A stretch of DNA of 64,000 nt from an uncultured Porphyromonadaceae bacterium (lineage in GTDB: Bacteria; Bacteroidota; Bacteroidia; Bacteroidales; Muribaculaceae), in the NCBI GenBank assembly GCA_902493335.1, contig CABUPJ010000011.1, positions 1 through 64,000 of the forward strand, in the 5' to 3' direction. Below, piece by piece: positions 45,501 through 53,281 of this stretch; position 1 is the first letter of the stretch, and every line of letters starts with the position of its first letter. The notes below the pieces were generated by a model, which worked only from the letters and a program-made list of their open reading frames with translations, searched no databases and had not been told where the DNA came from. The translations under genes were made by a program, and so were the position numbers.

Positions 45501-45540
45501 TTATCCTTATATTTGCCCCGAAATCACAATAAACTGTGAT
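45486..45540 (+). promoter_or_regulatory. Promoter and operator 2 for the HTH-radical SAM-TonB operon
   Basis: TTG (45486-45488) and TATATTTG (45508-45515) are 19 nt apart. Immediately behind, ATCACA-ATAAAC-TGTGAT (45523-45540) abuts the ATG at 45541. It has the same half-sites and 6-nt spacer as operator 1, and the two centres are 60 bp apart, about six helical turns. A dimeric repressor bound at both could loop across the promoter. The regulator is presumably the HTH protein encoded next. Confidence 0.75.
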
Positions 45541-45744
45541 ATGGACAAGAACGAAATCGGAGAATATATCCGCACAAGGCGAAAATCGCTCAACATCAAC
45601 CAGCCGATTCTGGCCGAGCTCTCCGGGGTCGGCCTCAACACCCTTGTCGCTATCGAGCGCGGCAACGGCAACCCCAGGTTAGACACCCTCCGGGCCGTCC
45701 TCGACACCCTCGGCCTCGAGCTCAACGTTACATTAAAATCATAA
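45541..45744 (+). CDS. XRE/HipB-type helix-turn-helix repressor
   Basis: The 67-residue protein is a complete cro/C1-type HTH domain: IGEYIRTRRKSLNINQPILAELSGVGLNTLVAIERGNGNPRLDTLRAVLDTLGLEL. It resembles HipB antitoxins, but no HipA kinase gene follows. The ATG is adjacent to a palindromic operator, so autoregulation is very likely. The radical SAM gene starts 6 nt after its stop. With no other domain, any signal sensing must come from a partner or from the downstream products. Confidence 0.88.
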   Translation: MDKNEIGEYIRTRRKSLNINQPILAELSGVGLNTLVAIERGNGNPRLDTLRAVLDTLGLELNVTLKS

Positions 45745-45750
45745 TAGACT

Positions 45751-46398
45751 ATGACAGTCAACAGCGACATTGGAGCGGCGAAAGTGTCGGTAATCGGCAT
45801 TTCACGTCATCGCATATCTACCGACGGTGATGGCGTAACAACTCTTGTGGCGTTCCACGGCTGTCCGCTGCGCTGCCGCTATTGTCTTAACCCTCAGTCG
45901 CTAGGCAACGCCGACGCATATTCGGCTTACTCACCCGAAGACATATACAGCATTGTCCGTGTCGACGAGCTATATTTTCTCGCCAGCGGCGGCGGTGTCA
46001 CATTCGGTGGCGGTGAACCGGCCCTGAATCCGCGATTTATCAGCGAATTCCGCCGACTTTGTGGCAATGACTGGAAGATTAACGTCGAGACATCGCTAAA
46101 CGTGCCGTCAGAAAACATTGTTGCACTCCTCGGCTCTGTCAATACTTTTATTATTGACATCAAGGACCTCAACGGCGAAATTTACAAGCGCTATACCGGC
46201 CGCAATAACGACCTTGTCATCACCAACCTGCACCTCATCGCCGACGCCGGTCGTCAGAACGACTGCCTTATTCGTCTGCCACTGATTCCAGACTTCAACA
46301 CCGACACCGACCGCGACACCAGCCGCAAATACCTCGAAGCGCTGGGCTTCACACGTTTCAATCCCTTTACTTACAAAACTAAAGCCACAAAGCTATGA
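45751..46398 (+). CDS. Radical SAM protein, pyruvate-formate-lyase-activase-like
   Basis: The 215-residue protein has the 4Fe-4S radical SAM motif Cys38-x3-Cys42-x2-Cys45 in FHGCPLRCRYCLNP, the GGE motif in VTFGGGEPAL (about 87-89), and later strands INVETSLNV and IIDIKDLNGEIYKRYTG, as in small activating enzymes of glycyl radical proteins. No second ferredoxin insert is seen. No glycyl radical enzyme gene lies nearby; instead its stop overlaps the start of a Cys-motif protein by 4 nt, suggesting that protein is its partner or substrate. Neither activity nor substrate is known. Confidence 0.85.
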   Translation: MTVNSDIGAAKVSVIGISRHRISTDGDGVTTLVAFHGCPLRCRYCLNPQSLGNADAYSAYSPEDIYSIVRVDELYFLASGGGVTFGGGEPALNPRFISEFRRLCGNDWKINVETSLNVPSENIVALLGSVNTFIIDIKDLNGEIYKRYTGRNNDLVITNLHLIADAGRQNDCLIRLPLIPDFNTDTDRDTSRKYLEALGFTRFNPFTYKTKATKL

Positions 46399-47222
46399 AC
46401 CATGGAAAAGAAACCTGCCGCATACTTAAAGAGCTGAGGCACAAGATTGCCGAGGCTAACGACATTGCTCTCGAAACATCTGAATGTCGTTTCAAGGGCG
46501 ACTGTACCGGCACATGTCCTCGCTGCGAGGCCGAAGTGCGCTATCTCGAACGTCAGCTCGCCGCCCGCCGCCACGCAGGCAAGGCTGTCCGTCTCGCAGG
46601 CCTCGCTGCCGGCGCTATCATTATGTCGGGATGCGGCAATGTCTCTGACAGTAAACCGACAGAGACTCTTTTGGGCGAGGTAGTTGATACAATCATAGCC
46701 GAAGAGATGTGCGATACCGTCGTTCTAACGAAAGAAAACAATGTAAGTAATATTGAAAATGTGAGTCAGAGAAACGCATCGAAAGACAGCGTAAAAACCG
46801 ATACATCTTTAGCCGACAATAATAATCCGGATTTTAGCCTGATAAACAGCATTGATTTCGGAGAGATTGAAGACGGCCACGACCCCGTCTATTCCCCTCC
46901 GACTTTCCCCGGCGGCGAAATCGCGCTTGAGAGATTTATCAACAGGCACATCATTTATCCTGACATCCTGAAGGATGAAGCAATCAGCGGCTCCGTAATA
47001 GTAGAGGTAACGATTGACGTCGACGGCAAAGTCACAGAGCCCGTAGTAATAAGCGGCCTCGACCCTGTACTCGACCGTCAGGCACTTAAAATCGCAAGTC
47101 TCCTGCCTGATTTTTCACCAGCGACCTTAGACCACTCGCGTGTTAAGAGTATTGTGAAACTCGCAATAGACTTCAAGGCTCCTGTAGCCCATGAATCCAA
47201 AGACAACATACAAGCCGACTGA
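46395..47222 (+). CDS. Membrane protein with N-terminal Cys-motif and C-terminal TonB domain
   Basis: The 275-residue protein has three parts. The cytoplasmic-side head (1-60) has a Cys8 and a tight motif Cys31-x5-Cys37-x3-Cys41-x2-Cys44 (ECRFKGDCTGTCPRCEAE) that could hold an Fe-S cluster or zinc. A hydrophobic segment follows (66-80, ending SGCG, a lipobox-like sequence too far from the N-terminus for a normal lipoprotein). After a low-complexity linker comes a TonB C-terminal-like domain (about 168-262; PPTFPGGEIALERFI, GSVIVEVTIDVDGKV). Similar heads occur in Bacteroides proteins annotated as energy transducer TonB, in my recollection. Coupled by ATGA to the radical SAM gene. Confidence 0.75.
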   Translation: MNHGKETCRILKELRHKIAEANDIALETSECRFKGDCTGTCPRCEAEVRYLERQLAARRHAGKAVRLAGLAAGAIIMSGCGNVSDSKPTETLLGEVVDTIIAEEMCDTVVLTKENNVSNIENVSQRNASKDSVKTDTSLADNNNPDFSLINSIDFGEIEDGHDPVYSPPTFPGGEIALERFINRHIIYPDILKDEAISGSVIVEVTIDVDGKVTEPVVISGLDPVLDRQALKIASLLPDFSPATLDHSRVKSIVKLAIDFKAPVAHESKDNIQAD

Positions 47223-47284
47223 CGTTCGCGGTTGACTCCCGGCCCCATCTCACCTATTAATTTTTCATTAATTTTTTACGTCGG

Positions 47285-47316
47285 TTTGGTATACAAACAG
47301 TCAGGCATTATCTTTG
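47285..47316 (+). promoter_or_regulatory. Promoter of the two-component system, leaderless
   Basis: TTTG (47285-47288) and TATCTTTG (47309-47316) are 20 nt apart. Only 4 nt (CGAC) separate the box from the ATG at 47321, so the message should start at or beside the start codon. TTTG-GTATA-CAAA at 47285-47297 is palindromic and shares ATACAAA with the repeats before the phosphate permease gene. Confidence 0.72.
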
Positions 47317-47320
47317 CGAC

Positions 47321-47992
47321 ATGGACAAGAAAAATATCAGAATTCTGGTCGTCGATGACGAAGAGACTCTCTGCGAAGGTCTGCGCACATACCTCGAGCT
47401 CGAAGGATATACAGTCGACGCATCTCTCAGCGCCGACGACGCCCTCAAACGCGACCTGACCGTCTATGACCTGCTGCTGCTAGATATCATGATGGACGGT
47501 GTCAGCGGCACCGAAATGGCTACGATTGTCAGAAACAGCGAGTCTACCGCCGACCTGCCGATAATATTCCTGACCGCACGGGATTCGCTCGATGACATGG
47601 TGTCGGGACTGAAGCTCGGCGCCGACGACTATATTTCAAAGCCATACGAAATCAAAAACCTGCTGGCCCGCATCGAGGCCGTTCTTCGACGCAGCTCGCG
47701 CCATCGCATGATGACCAAAGGCATAACCTGCGACCGCACGTCGCTGACATGCTTCGTCGACGGACGCACGGTGAAAATGCCCCGGAAAGAATTTGAAATT
47801 CTGGCTCTTCTGCTCGAGAACCGCGGACGCGTGTTTACGCGTGAAGAACTCATCTCGCGCATCTGGCCCGACAAAGTTATCGTCGTCGACAGAGCCGTTG
47901 ACGTCCACGTGGCGAGAATAAGAAGCAAGATTTCGCCCTATAGCCGGCACATCGTCGCCCGCACAGGATATGGTTATGGCTGGGAAGATTAG
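47321..47992 (+). CDS. OmpR/PhoB-type response regulator
   Basis: The 223-residue protein has a receiver domain (about 6-120) with acidic pair DD at 12-13 and phosphoacceptor Asp55 (LLLLDIMMDG), Thr in FLTARD and Lys in DYISKPYE, followed by a winged-helix DNA-binding domain (about 130-222; LLLENRGRVFTREELISRIW, VDVHVARIRSKI). It is co-transcribed with and overlaps the histidine kinase gene (23 nt). Targets are unknown; the phosphate permease gene lies directly behind. Confidence 0.95.
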   Translation: MDKKNIRILVVDDEETLCEGLRTYLELEGYTVDASLSADDALKRDLTVYDLLLLDIMMDGVSGTEMATIVRNSESTADLPIIFLTARDSLDDMVSGLKLGADDYISKPYEIKNLLARIEAVLRRSSRHRMMTKGITCDRTSLTCFVDGRTVKMPRKEFEILALLLENRGRVFTREELISRIWPDKVIVVDRAVDVHVARIRSKISPYSRHIVARTGYGYGWED

Positions 47993-49379
47993 ACTTTCAT
48001 TCCACTCGCGTGTTTTTATGACGACGCTGGCACTGTGCTGGATACTCGTCGGCACCGTCATGCTTTTCCAATACCTGCGCGAAAAAGAATTCAAGGCCGA
48101 ACTCCTTGACGCCGAACTTCAGATATATAACAACCGCATCATCGAAGGTCTCGCCGACGGCATAGCTATCAAGACACTCGTGTCTGACAGCCTCGCCCCC
48201 TTCTGTCCGTTGAGAGTGACACTCATCGACCGCGACGGCACTGTCTTCTACGACAACAACAACCGCACCCCGATGCCGACAGCAAACCACAATTCGCGAC
48301 CCGAAGTCATCACAGCCCGGGCAAAAGGCGTCGGCCGCTCGGTCGAAAGATACTCAGAAAGCGACGACGACATCTACTTCTACTCGGCCAAAGCCGGCGA
48401 CAACGGCCTCGTCGTGAGGTCGGCCGCCCTCTACACCCACAATCTGCGCGAATTTCTGCGCGCCGACAGCAGCCTCATCTGGCTGATGGCGATAATGACG
48501 ATGGCCATGAGCCTTGTCGCTTTCTTTGCCACGCGGCGCATATCACAGAGCATCACGCGTCTCAACCGCTTCGCCGAACGCGCCGAACGCGGCGACAGCA
48601 TCTATGACGACTGCGCCTTCCCCAACGACGAACTCGGCAGCATCGCCGGACATATCGTCAGACTCTACGTCCAGCGCGACCGCGAGCACCGCGAAGCTCT
48701 GGCGCTCGAACAAGACAGGACACGCCTGAAGAAACAGCTGACCAACAACATCAACCATGAGCTAAAAACACCCGTGGCGTCGATGCTCGTCAGCCTCGAG
48801 CTGCTGCGCGACCACCCCGAACTGCCCGACGCCCGAAAAGAGGAATTTATCAGACGCATTCATGATAACGCACTGCGTCTAAGCTCACTGCTCAAAGACG
48901 TCTCCGTGCTCACGCGCATCGAAGAGGCACCAGAAATAATCGAACGTCAGCCCGTCGGACTGCGCGGGCTTATTGACGCCATTGTCTCAGACACCCGTCT
49001 CCGCAGCGACGTCAGAATCGACATCGACGTACCTCAGCTGACAATAAACGGCAACCGCCGTCTGCTCGAATCAATCTTCAGCAATCTCATCGACAACGCC
49101 ATCGCCTACAGCGGCTGTACCGTCATCTCAATCACGGCCGACAACGAAGGTAATTTCACTTTCAGCGACAATGGCTGCGGGGTGCCCGACGATGCGCTGC
49201 CGCACATTTTCGAGCGCTTCTACCGCGTCGACAGCGGTCGTTCACGAGCCACAGGAGGCACCGGTCTCGGGCTCGCAATCGTGCGCAATGCCGTCGCTTT
49301 CCATGGCGGCGAAATCAGCGTATGCAACGACCGCGGACTGAAATTCTCATTCAACTTCCCATCCGAAATTTTACAATAA
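47970..49379 (+). CDS. Membrane sensor histidine kinase
   Basis: The 469-residue protein has an N-terminal membrane helix (about 12-30), a periplasmic sensor region (about 31-165), a second membrane helix (about 170-190), a HAMP-like linker (FATRRISQSITRLNRFAERAERGD), the dimerisation/phosphoacceptor domain with His263 (NNINHELKTPVASM) and an HATPase domain with N box IDNAIAYSG, G1 box FSDNGCGVPD and G2 box GGTGLGLAI. The pair autophosphorylates and signals to the regulator upstream. An alternative ATG lies at 47976. The signal is unknown; phosphate is a guess from the permease gene next to it. Confidence 0.93.
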   Translation: MVMAGKIRLSFHSRVFMTTLALCWILVGTVMLFQYLREKEFKAELLDAELQIYNNRIIEGLADGIAIKTLVSDSLAPFCPLRVTLIDRDGTVFYDNNNRTPMPTANHNSRPEVITARAKGVGRSVERYSESDDDIYFYSAKAGDNGLVVRSAALYTHNLREFLRADSSLIWLMAIMTMAMSLVAFFATRRISQSITRLNRFAERAERGDSIYDDCAFPNDELGSIAGHIVRLYVQRDREHREALALEQDRTRLKKQLTNNINHELKTPVASMLVSLELLRDHPELPDARKEEFIRRIHDNALRLSSLLKDVSVLTRIEEAPEIIERQPVGLRGLIDAIVSDTRLRSDVRIDIDVPQLTINGNRRLLESIFSNLIDNAIAYSGCTVISITADNEGNFTFSDNGCGVPDDALPHIFERFYRVDSGRSRATGGTGLGLAIVRNAVAFHGGEISVCNDRGLKFSFNFPSEILQ

Positions 49380-49417
49380 CGAAACAATATCTCAGCAATT
49401 AGTTAACATTGACACCC

Positions 49418-49476
49418 GAAATTTGTATTAGTAATAAGACTCCACTTATATTTCTAATACAAATTTCTAATACAAA
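49418..49476 (+). promoter_or_regulatory. Repeat-rich promoter of the phosphate permease gene
   Basis: The 14-bp sequence at 49418-49431 is the exact reverse complement of 49454-49467, and CTAATACAAA recurs in direct orientation at 49467-49476, so there are three copies of the unit, two of them tandem with a 13-nt period. A TTTG (49422-49425) and TATATTTC (49447-49454; one mismatch to TAnnTTTG) are 21 nt apart, inside the repeat. The last copy abuts the ATG at 49477. This fits a regulator site covering the promoter. Confidence 0.7.
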
Positions 49477-51756
49477 ATGGATCTATTGTTTTTAGGTATT
49501 GTCATTTTCCTCTTCCTCCTCGCCGTGTTCGATCTCACGGTCGGCGTCAGCAACGATGCCGTCAACTTTCTTTCATCCGCCGTAGGCTCCAAAGCCGCCC
49601 CGTTCAAACACATCATAGCTGTCGCGGCCATAGGCGTCTTTATCGGCGCGGCAATGAGCAACGGCATGATGGATATAGCGCGTCACGGCATATTCAGGCC
49701 CGAAAACCTGTCGTTCTATGATGTCATAGCAATCTTCATGGCCGTCATGGTCACTGACATCATTCTGCTTGACATATTCAACTCTCTGGGTATGCCAACT
49801 TCGACTACGGTTTCTCTTGTTTTTGAACTCCTCGGCGCCACCTTTGTCGTGGCCTTGTTCAAGATATCAGAACCCGGCAGCACACTCGGCCTCGGCGACC
49901 TGCTCAACACCGAAAAAGCGCTCTCTGTCATCCTCGGCATATTCCTCTCTGTGGCCATCGCCTTTGTATTCGGCACAATAGTGCAGTTTATCACACGCCT
50001 GATATTCACATTCGAATACCGCAGCCGCATGAAATGGAAAGTCGGCATCTTCGGCGGCGTGGCCTGTACGGCAATCGTCTACTTCATGCTCATCAAAGGC
50101 ATCAAAGACCTGACAATCATGACGCCTGAGCTTAAAGCATGGATCGACACCCACACCGCCCTGATAATCGGCGTCTCATTCGCCGGCTTCACCATACTGA
50201 TGCAAGCGCTCCATTTCCTGAAGGTCAATGTCCTGAAGGTCGTGGTATTGCTCGGCACATTCGCCCTCGCCATGGCATTTGCCGGCAACGACCTCGTCAA
50301 CTTCATCGGCGTGCCGCTGACATCTCTCGCTTCCTATCAGGACTACGCGGCCTCAGGCGGTGGCAACCTGCACGGCTTCATGATGACAAGCCTCAACGGA
50401 CCGGCGGCGACACCGTTCTACTTCCTCATCGGCGCCGGCATGATTATGGTCGTCGCTCTCGCATCATCAAAGAAATCGCGGCAGGTGACTCAGACCACGG
50501 TCGGTCTCAGCTCAACCGGCAGCGGTGACGAACTTTTCGGCTCGTCGCGTCTCGGCCGCGCACTCGTGCGACGCACTCTCTCGGCATTCAATACTGTCAG
50601 CCGCCACACACCCGAACGCGTCAAACGCTTTATCGCCCGAAGAATGGACACGACAGTGGCGTCGCCCGAAGAAGGTGCCGCCTTCGACCTCGTCAGGGCT
50701 TCCGTCAACCTGATGCTTGCCGGCGTGCTCATTGCCTGGGGCACATCGATGAAACTGCCGCTGTCGACGACATTCGTCACATTCATGGTAGCCATGGGCA
50801 CATCGCTGGCCGACCGCGCCTGGGGGCGCGAGAGCGCCGTCTTCCGCATCACAGGCGTCATCTCTGTCATCGGCGGCTGGTTTATAACCGCCGGAGTGGC
50901 ATTCATAGGCGCCGGACTCATCGTCTGCCTCATGCATCTCGGGGGCGTCCCGCTGATGATAGCCGGAGGCATAATCGCTCTCGCCACACTCGTGCGCAGC
51001 AATATACGATTCCGCAAAAAATCACGTGAAAAAGCCGGCGACACTCTCTTCCAGACCATACTGTCGACCGATTCGCCCGACAATGTCTGGCCCCTGCTGA
51101 TTATATATATCAACGAAAAACAGGAGATGTTCCTCAACTTTGCCATAGACACTTACAAAACCGTCTCCGAGGGCTTTATCAACGACAACGTCAAGCAGTT
51201 ATCCCGGGCCGAACGCCTGCTCGTCACCGAAAAAGATGTTCTGAAATCACAGCGACGCAAACTGACGCTATGCCTGCGCCGCGCGACGCCGGCCGTGGCT
51301 ATCGAAAAAAACACCTGGTTCCATCTCAGCAACAGCATGGCGATGTCGATGACATATAATCTGCGACGCATCAACGAAGTATGCAAGGAACATGTCGACA
51401 ACAACTTCCGGCGTCTTCCCGAACAGTTCCACAGCACCTACAGACACCTCTCCGACGAAATCATCTCCGTCCTCACCGATGCTGTCGGCGCCGTAAAAGT
51501 GAGCGACCCCAAAGTCATAGACAGCCTCCGCAACCGGTGTGAGACCATAAAAAGCGAGCTGACAGAAGCGACCCGCGAAGTCTACGGCTATCTCCGCACC
51601 GGCGACGCCGACAATATGACAGTCGGGTATGTCTATCTCAACATGCTTCAGGAAAGCCAGGAGTTTGTCACCTCGCTGCGCAAACTGCTGCGTGCGTCAG
51701 GCAAACTCAACCTGAAGCCGTCGACCTACCGCAGCTTCACACACGCCTCTATCTGA
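49477..51756 (+). CDS. Pit-family inorganic phosphate transporter with PhoU-like C-terminal domain
   Basis: The 759-residue protein begins with a Pit/PHO4-type permease (about 1-535): GVSNDAVNFLSSAVGSKAA near residue 23 and the repeat GNDLVNFIGVPLTSL later; MPTSTTVSLVFELLG and KLPLSTTFVTFMVAMG provide the paired Ser/Thr-Thr motifs. The C-terminal 220 residues are soluble and helical, like PhoU-type domains, and may gate transport. Family members move phosphate with H+ or Na+ across the inner membrane. Expression is probably controlled through the CTAATACAAA repeats; the response regulator upstream is a candidate. Its end overlaps the convergent antiporter gene by 8 bp. Confidence 0.9.
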   Translation: MDLLFLGIVIFLFLLAVFDLTVGVSNDAVNFLSSAVGSKAAPFKHIIAVAAIGVFIGAAMSNGMMDIARHGIFRPENLSFYDVIAIFMAVMVTDIILLDIFNSLGMPTSTTVSLVFELLGATFVVALFKISEPGSTLGLGDLLNTEKALSVILGIFLSVAIAFVFGTIVQFITRLIFTFEYRSRMKWKVGIFGGVACTAIVYFMLIKGIKDLTIMTPELKAWIDTHTALIIGVSFAGFTILMQALHFLKVNVLKVVVLLGTFALAMAFAGNDLVNFIGVPLTSLASYQDYAASGGGNLHGFMMTSLNGPAATPFYFLIGAGMIMVVALASSKKSRQVTQTTVGLSSTGSGDELFGSSRLGRALVRRTLSAFNTVSRHTPERVKRFIARRMDTTVASPEEGAAFDLVRASVNLMLAGVLIAWGTSMKLPLSTTFVTFMVAMGTSLADRAWGRESAVFRITGVISVIGGWFITAGVAFIGAGLIVCLMHLGGVPLMIAGGIIALATLVRSNIRFRKKSREKAGDTLFQTILSTDSPDNVWPLLIIYINEKQEMFLNFAIDTYKTVSEGFINDNVKQLSRAERLLVTEKDVLKSQRRKLTLCLRRATPAVAIEKNTWFHLSNSMAMSMTYNLRRINEVCKEHVDNNFRRLPEQFHSTYRHLSDEIISVLTDAVGAVKVSDPKVIDSLRNRCETIKSELTEATREVYGYLRTGDADNMTVGYVYLNMLQESQEFVTSLRKLLRASGKLNLKPSTYRSFTHASI

Positions 51757-53227
51757 CTAAATCGCGGAGATACTCGGCCTTTCGGGAGATGAGCAGCAGC
51801 ACATCGCCGATATAGAGCCGGGTATTTCCTTTGGGGACGAGGTATGTGTCACCGCGTTTGACGAGTATGACAAGCGTTTCAGGCGGTAATGTTATCTCAC
51901 TCAATGTCGATCCGTCAGTCAGCAGCTCGGGAGTCACGGTCTTCTCCTGCGAAGCCGCCGTGACTTCTTCAGGCAGCTCGAAACCCGAGAAATGACGCGG
52001 CTCCACTTCTTCTGTCAGCCCGAGCCAGCGCGCCATGCGTGTGACAGTCGTGCCCTGTATCAGCAGCGACAGAATAGTGATGAAAAACACGATGTTGAAC
52101 ATAAACCTCGCATGCTCGACCGCGGGCGACATAAGCGCATAGGTGGCAAAGATGATAGGCACGGCGCCGCGGAGACCAACCCATCCGATATAAGTCTTTG
52201 CCTTGAACGTATAGCGTCTGAACGGCGCGAGACACAGATAGACCGCCGCCGGTCGCGCGATAAAAATCATAAAGACACCGAGCATTATGCCGGGTACGGC
52301 GATATGCAACAGTTCGTGAGGATTGACGAGCAGCCCGAGCGTGAGGAACATGACAATCTGGACAAGCCACGAGAATCCCCCGAAAAATGTCGCTATCGTG
52401 CGTTTGAGCACAATCTTGTTATTGCCGACGACAACACCTGCGATATACACGGCCAGATAGCTGTTGCCGCCGACCATGTTTGTGAGCGTGAACGCAAAGA
52501 AACAGCAGGCAATCACCAGCACCGGATACAGAAACTCATTGTTGGCGCGGACGTGGTTGACAAGTCTGACCGTGAGATAGCCTATTATAATGCCGGCGAC
52601 CGCGCCGACACCGAGCTGAACCACAAGACGCCAGATAGTCTCGAGTATCATGCCGCCGGTGATGTCGACACCCTCTTCTATCGTCGATATGAGCAGTATG
52701 ACAAGCAGATAGGCAATCGGGTCATTGGAGCCGCTCTCAAGCTCGAGTGTCGGTTTAAGACGCTGTTTCAGCCCGACGCCCGACGAGTTCAGTATAGAAA
52801 ACACCGACGCCGAGTCGGTCGACGACATGATTGCCGCCAGCAGCAGCGACTCAGCCCATCCGAACGCATAATCCGGCAGCATCAGTCCCATCATTTCATG
52901 GATGAATATGCCCATCAGGGCTGTCGTTATAAGCACACCTACCGTCGCCAGAACGACACCGGGCGCAAGCACCGGTTTGATCTGACGGTAACTCGTGTCA
53001 AGACCACCTGAAAACAGGATTATACACAGCGACACCATGCCGATGAATTCAGCTGTCGCCGCACTGTCAAACTGTATGCCGAAACCGTCTGCTCCGGCGA
53101 GCATTCCGATGCCGAGAAAAGCCAGAAGCGCAGGCATACCGTAACGGCTGCCTGCCTTCCCGGCCAAAACGCTGAACAGCAGCAACACAGCCGAGACAAG
53201 CATTATATTACCCGGGGTTATCTCCAT
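51749..53227 (-). CDS. CPA1-type K+/H+ antiporter with C-terminal TrkA-C domain
   Basis: The 492-residue protein has 12-13 membrane helices and a NhaP2-like pattern: ALLAFLGIGMLAGADGFGI, MSSTDSASVFSILNSSGV and ELESGSNDPIAYLLVI (the SND acidic ion-binding site). A cytosolic TrkA-C/RCK-C domain closes the protein (about 420-490; TLVILVKRGDTYLVPKGNTRL). Proteins of this layout exchange cytoplasmic K+ (or Na+) for H+. A TATCTTTG box lies just upstream (53254-53261, minus). Confidence 0.9.
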   Translation of the reverse strand: MEITPGNIMLVSAVLLLFSVLAGKAGSRYGMPALLAFLGIGMLAGADGFGIQFDSAATAEFIGMVSLCIILFSGGLDTSYRQIKPVLAPGVVLATVGVLITTALMGIFIHEMMGLMLPDYAFGWAESLLLAAIMSSTDSASVFSILNSSGVGLKQRLKPTLELESGSNDPIAYLLVILLISTIEEGVDITGGMILETIWRLVVQLGVGAVAGIIIGYLTVRLVNHVRANNEFLYPVLVIACCFFAFTLTNMVGGNSYLAVYIAGVVVGNNKIVLKRTIATFFGGFSWLVQIVMFLTLGLLVNPHELLHIAVPGIMLGVFMIFIARPAAVYLCLAPFRRYTFKAKTYIGWVGLRGAVPIIFATYALMSPAVEHARFMFNIVFFITILSLLIQGTTVTRMARWLGLTEEVEPRHFSGFELPEEVTAASQEKTVTPELLTDGSTLSEITLPPETLVILVKRGDTYLVPKGNTRLYIGDVLLLISRKAEYLRDLVR

Positions 53228-53253
53228 ATTTTTATTCTGTTACAATTATTTTA

Positions 53254-53261
53254 CAAAGATA
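53254..53261 (-). promoter_or_regulatory. Promoter -7 box for the antiporter gene
   Basis: The minus strand reads TATCTTTG, an exact TAnnTTTG match, 26 nt before the ATG at 53227. No -33 TTTG at the ideal distance. Confidence 0.5.
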
Positions 53262-53281
53262 CGAAAAACATGCTCATCTCA

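Noticed and set aside
45541..45744. A HipBA toxin-antitoxin system
   Set aside because: The HTH protein looks HipB-like, but no HipA kinase or HipA N-terminal domain gene follows.
51992..53011. A 339-codon plus-strand frame opposite the antiporter gene
   Set aside because: The product is highly charged and His/Arg-rich with no fold, while the minus strand encodes a complete membrane antiporter.
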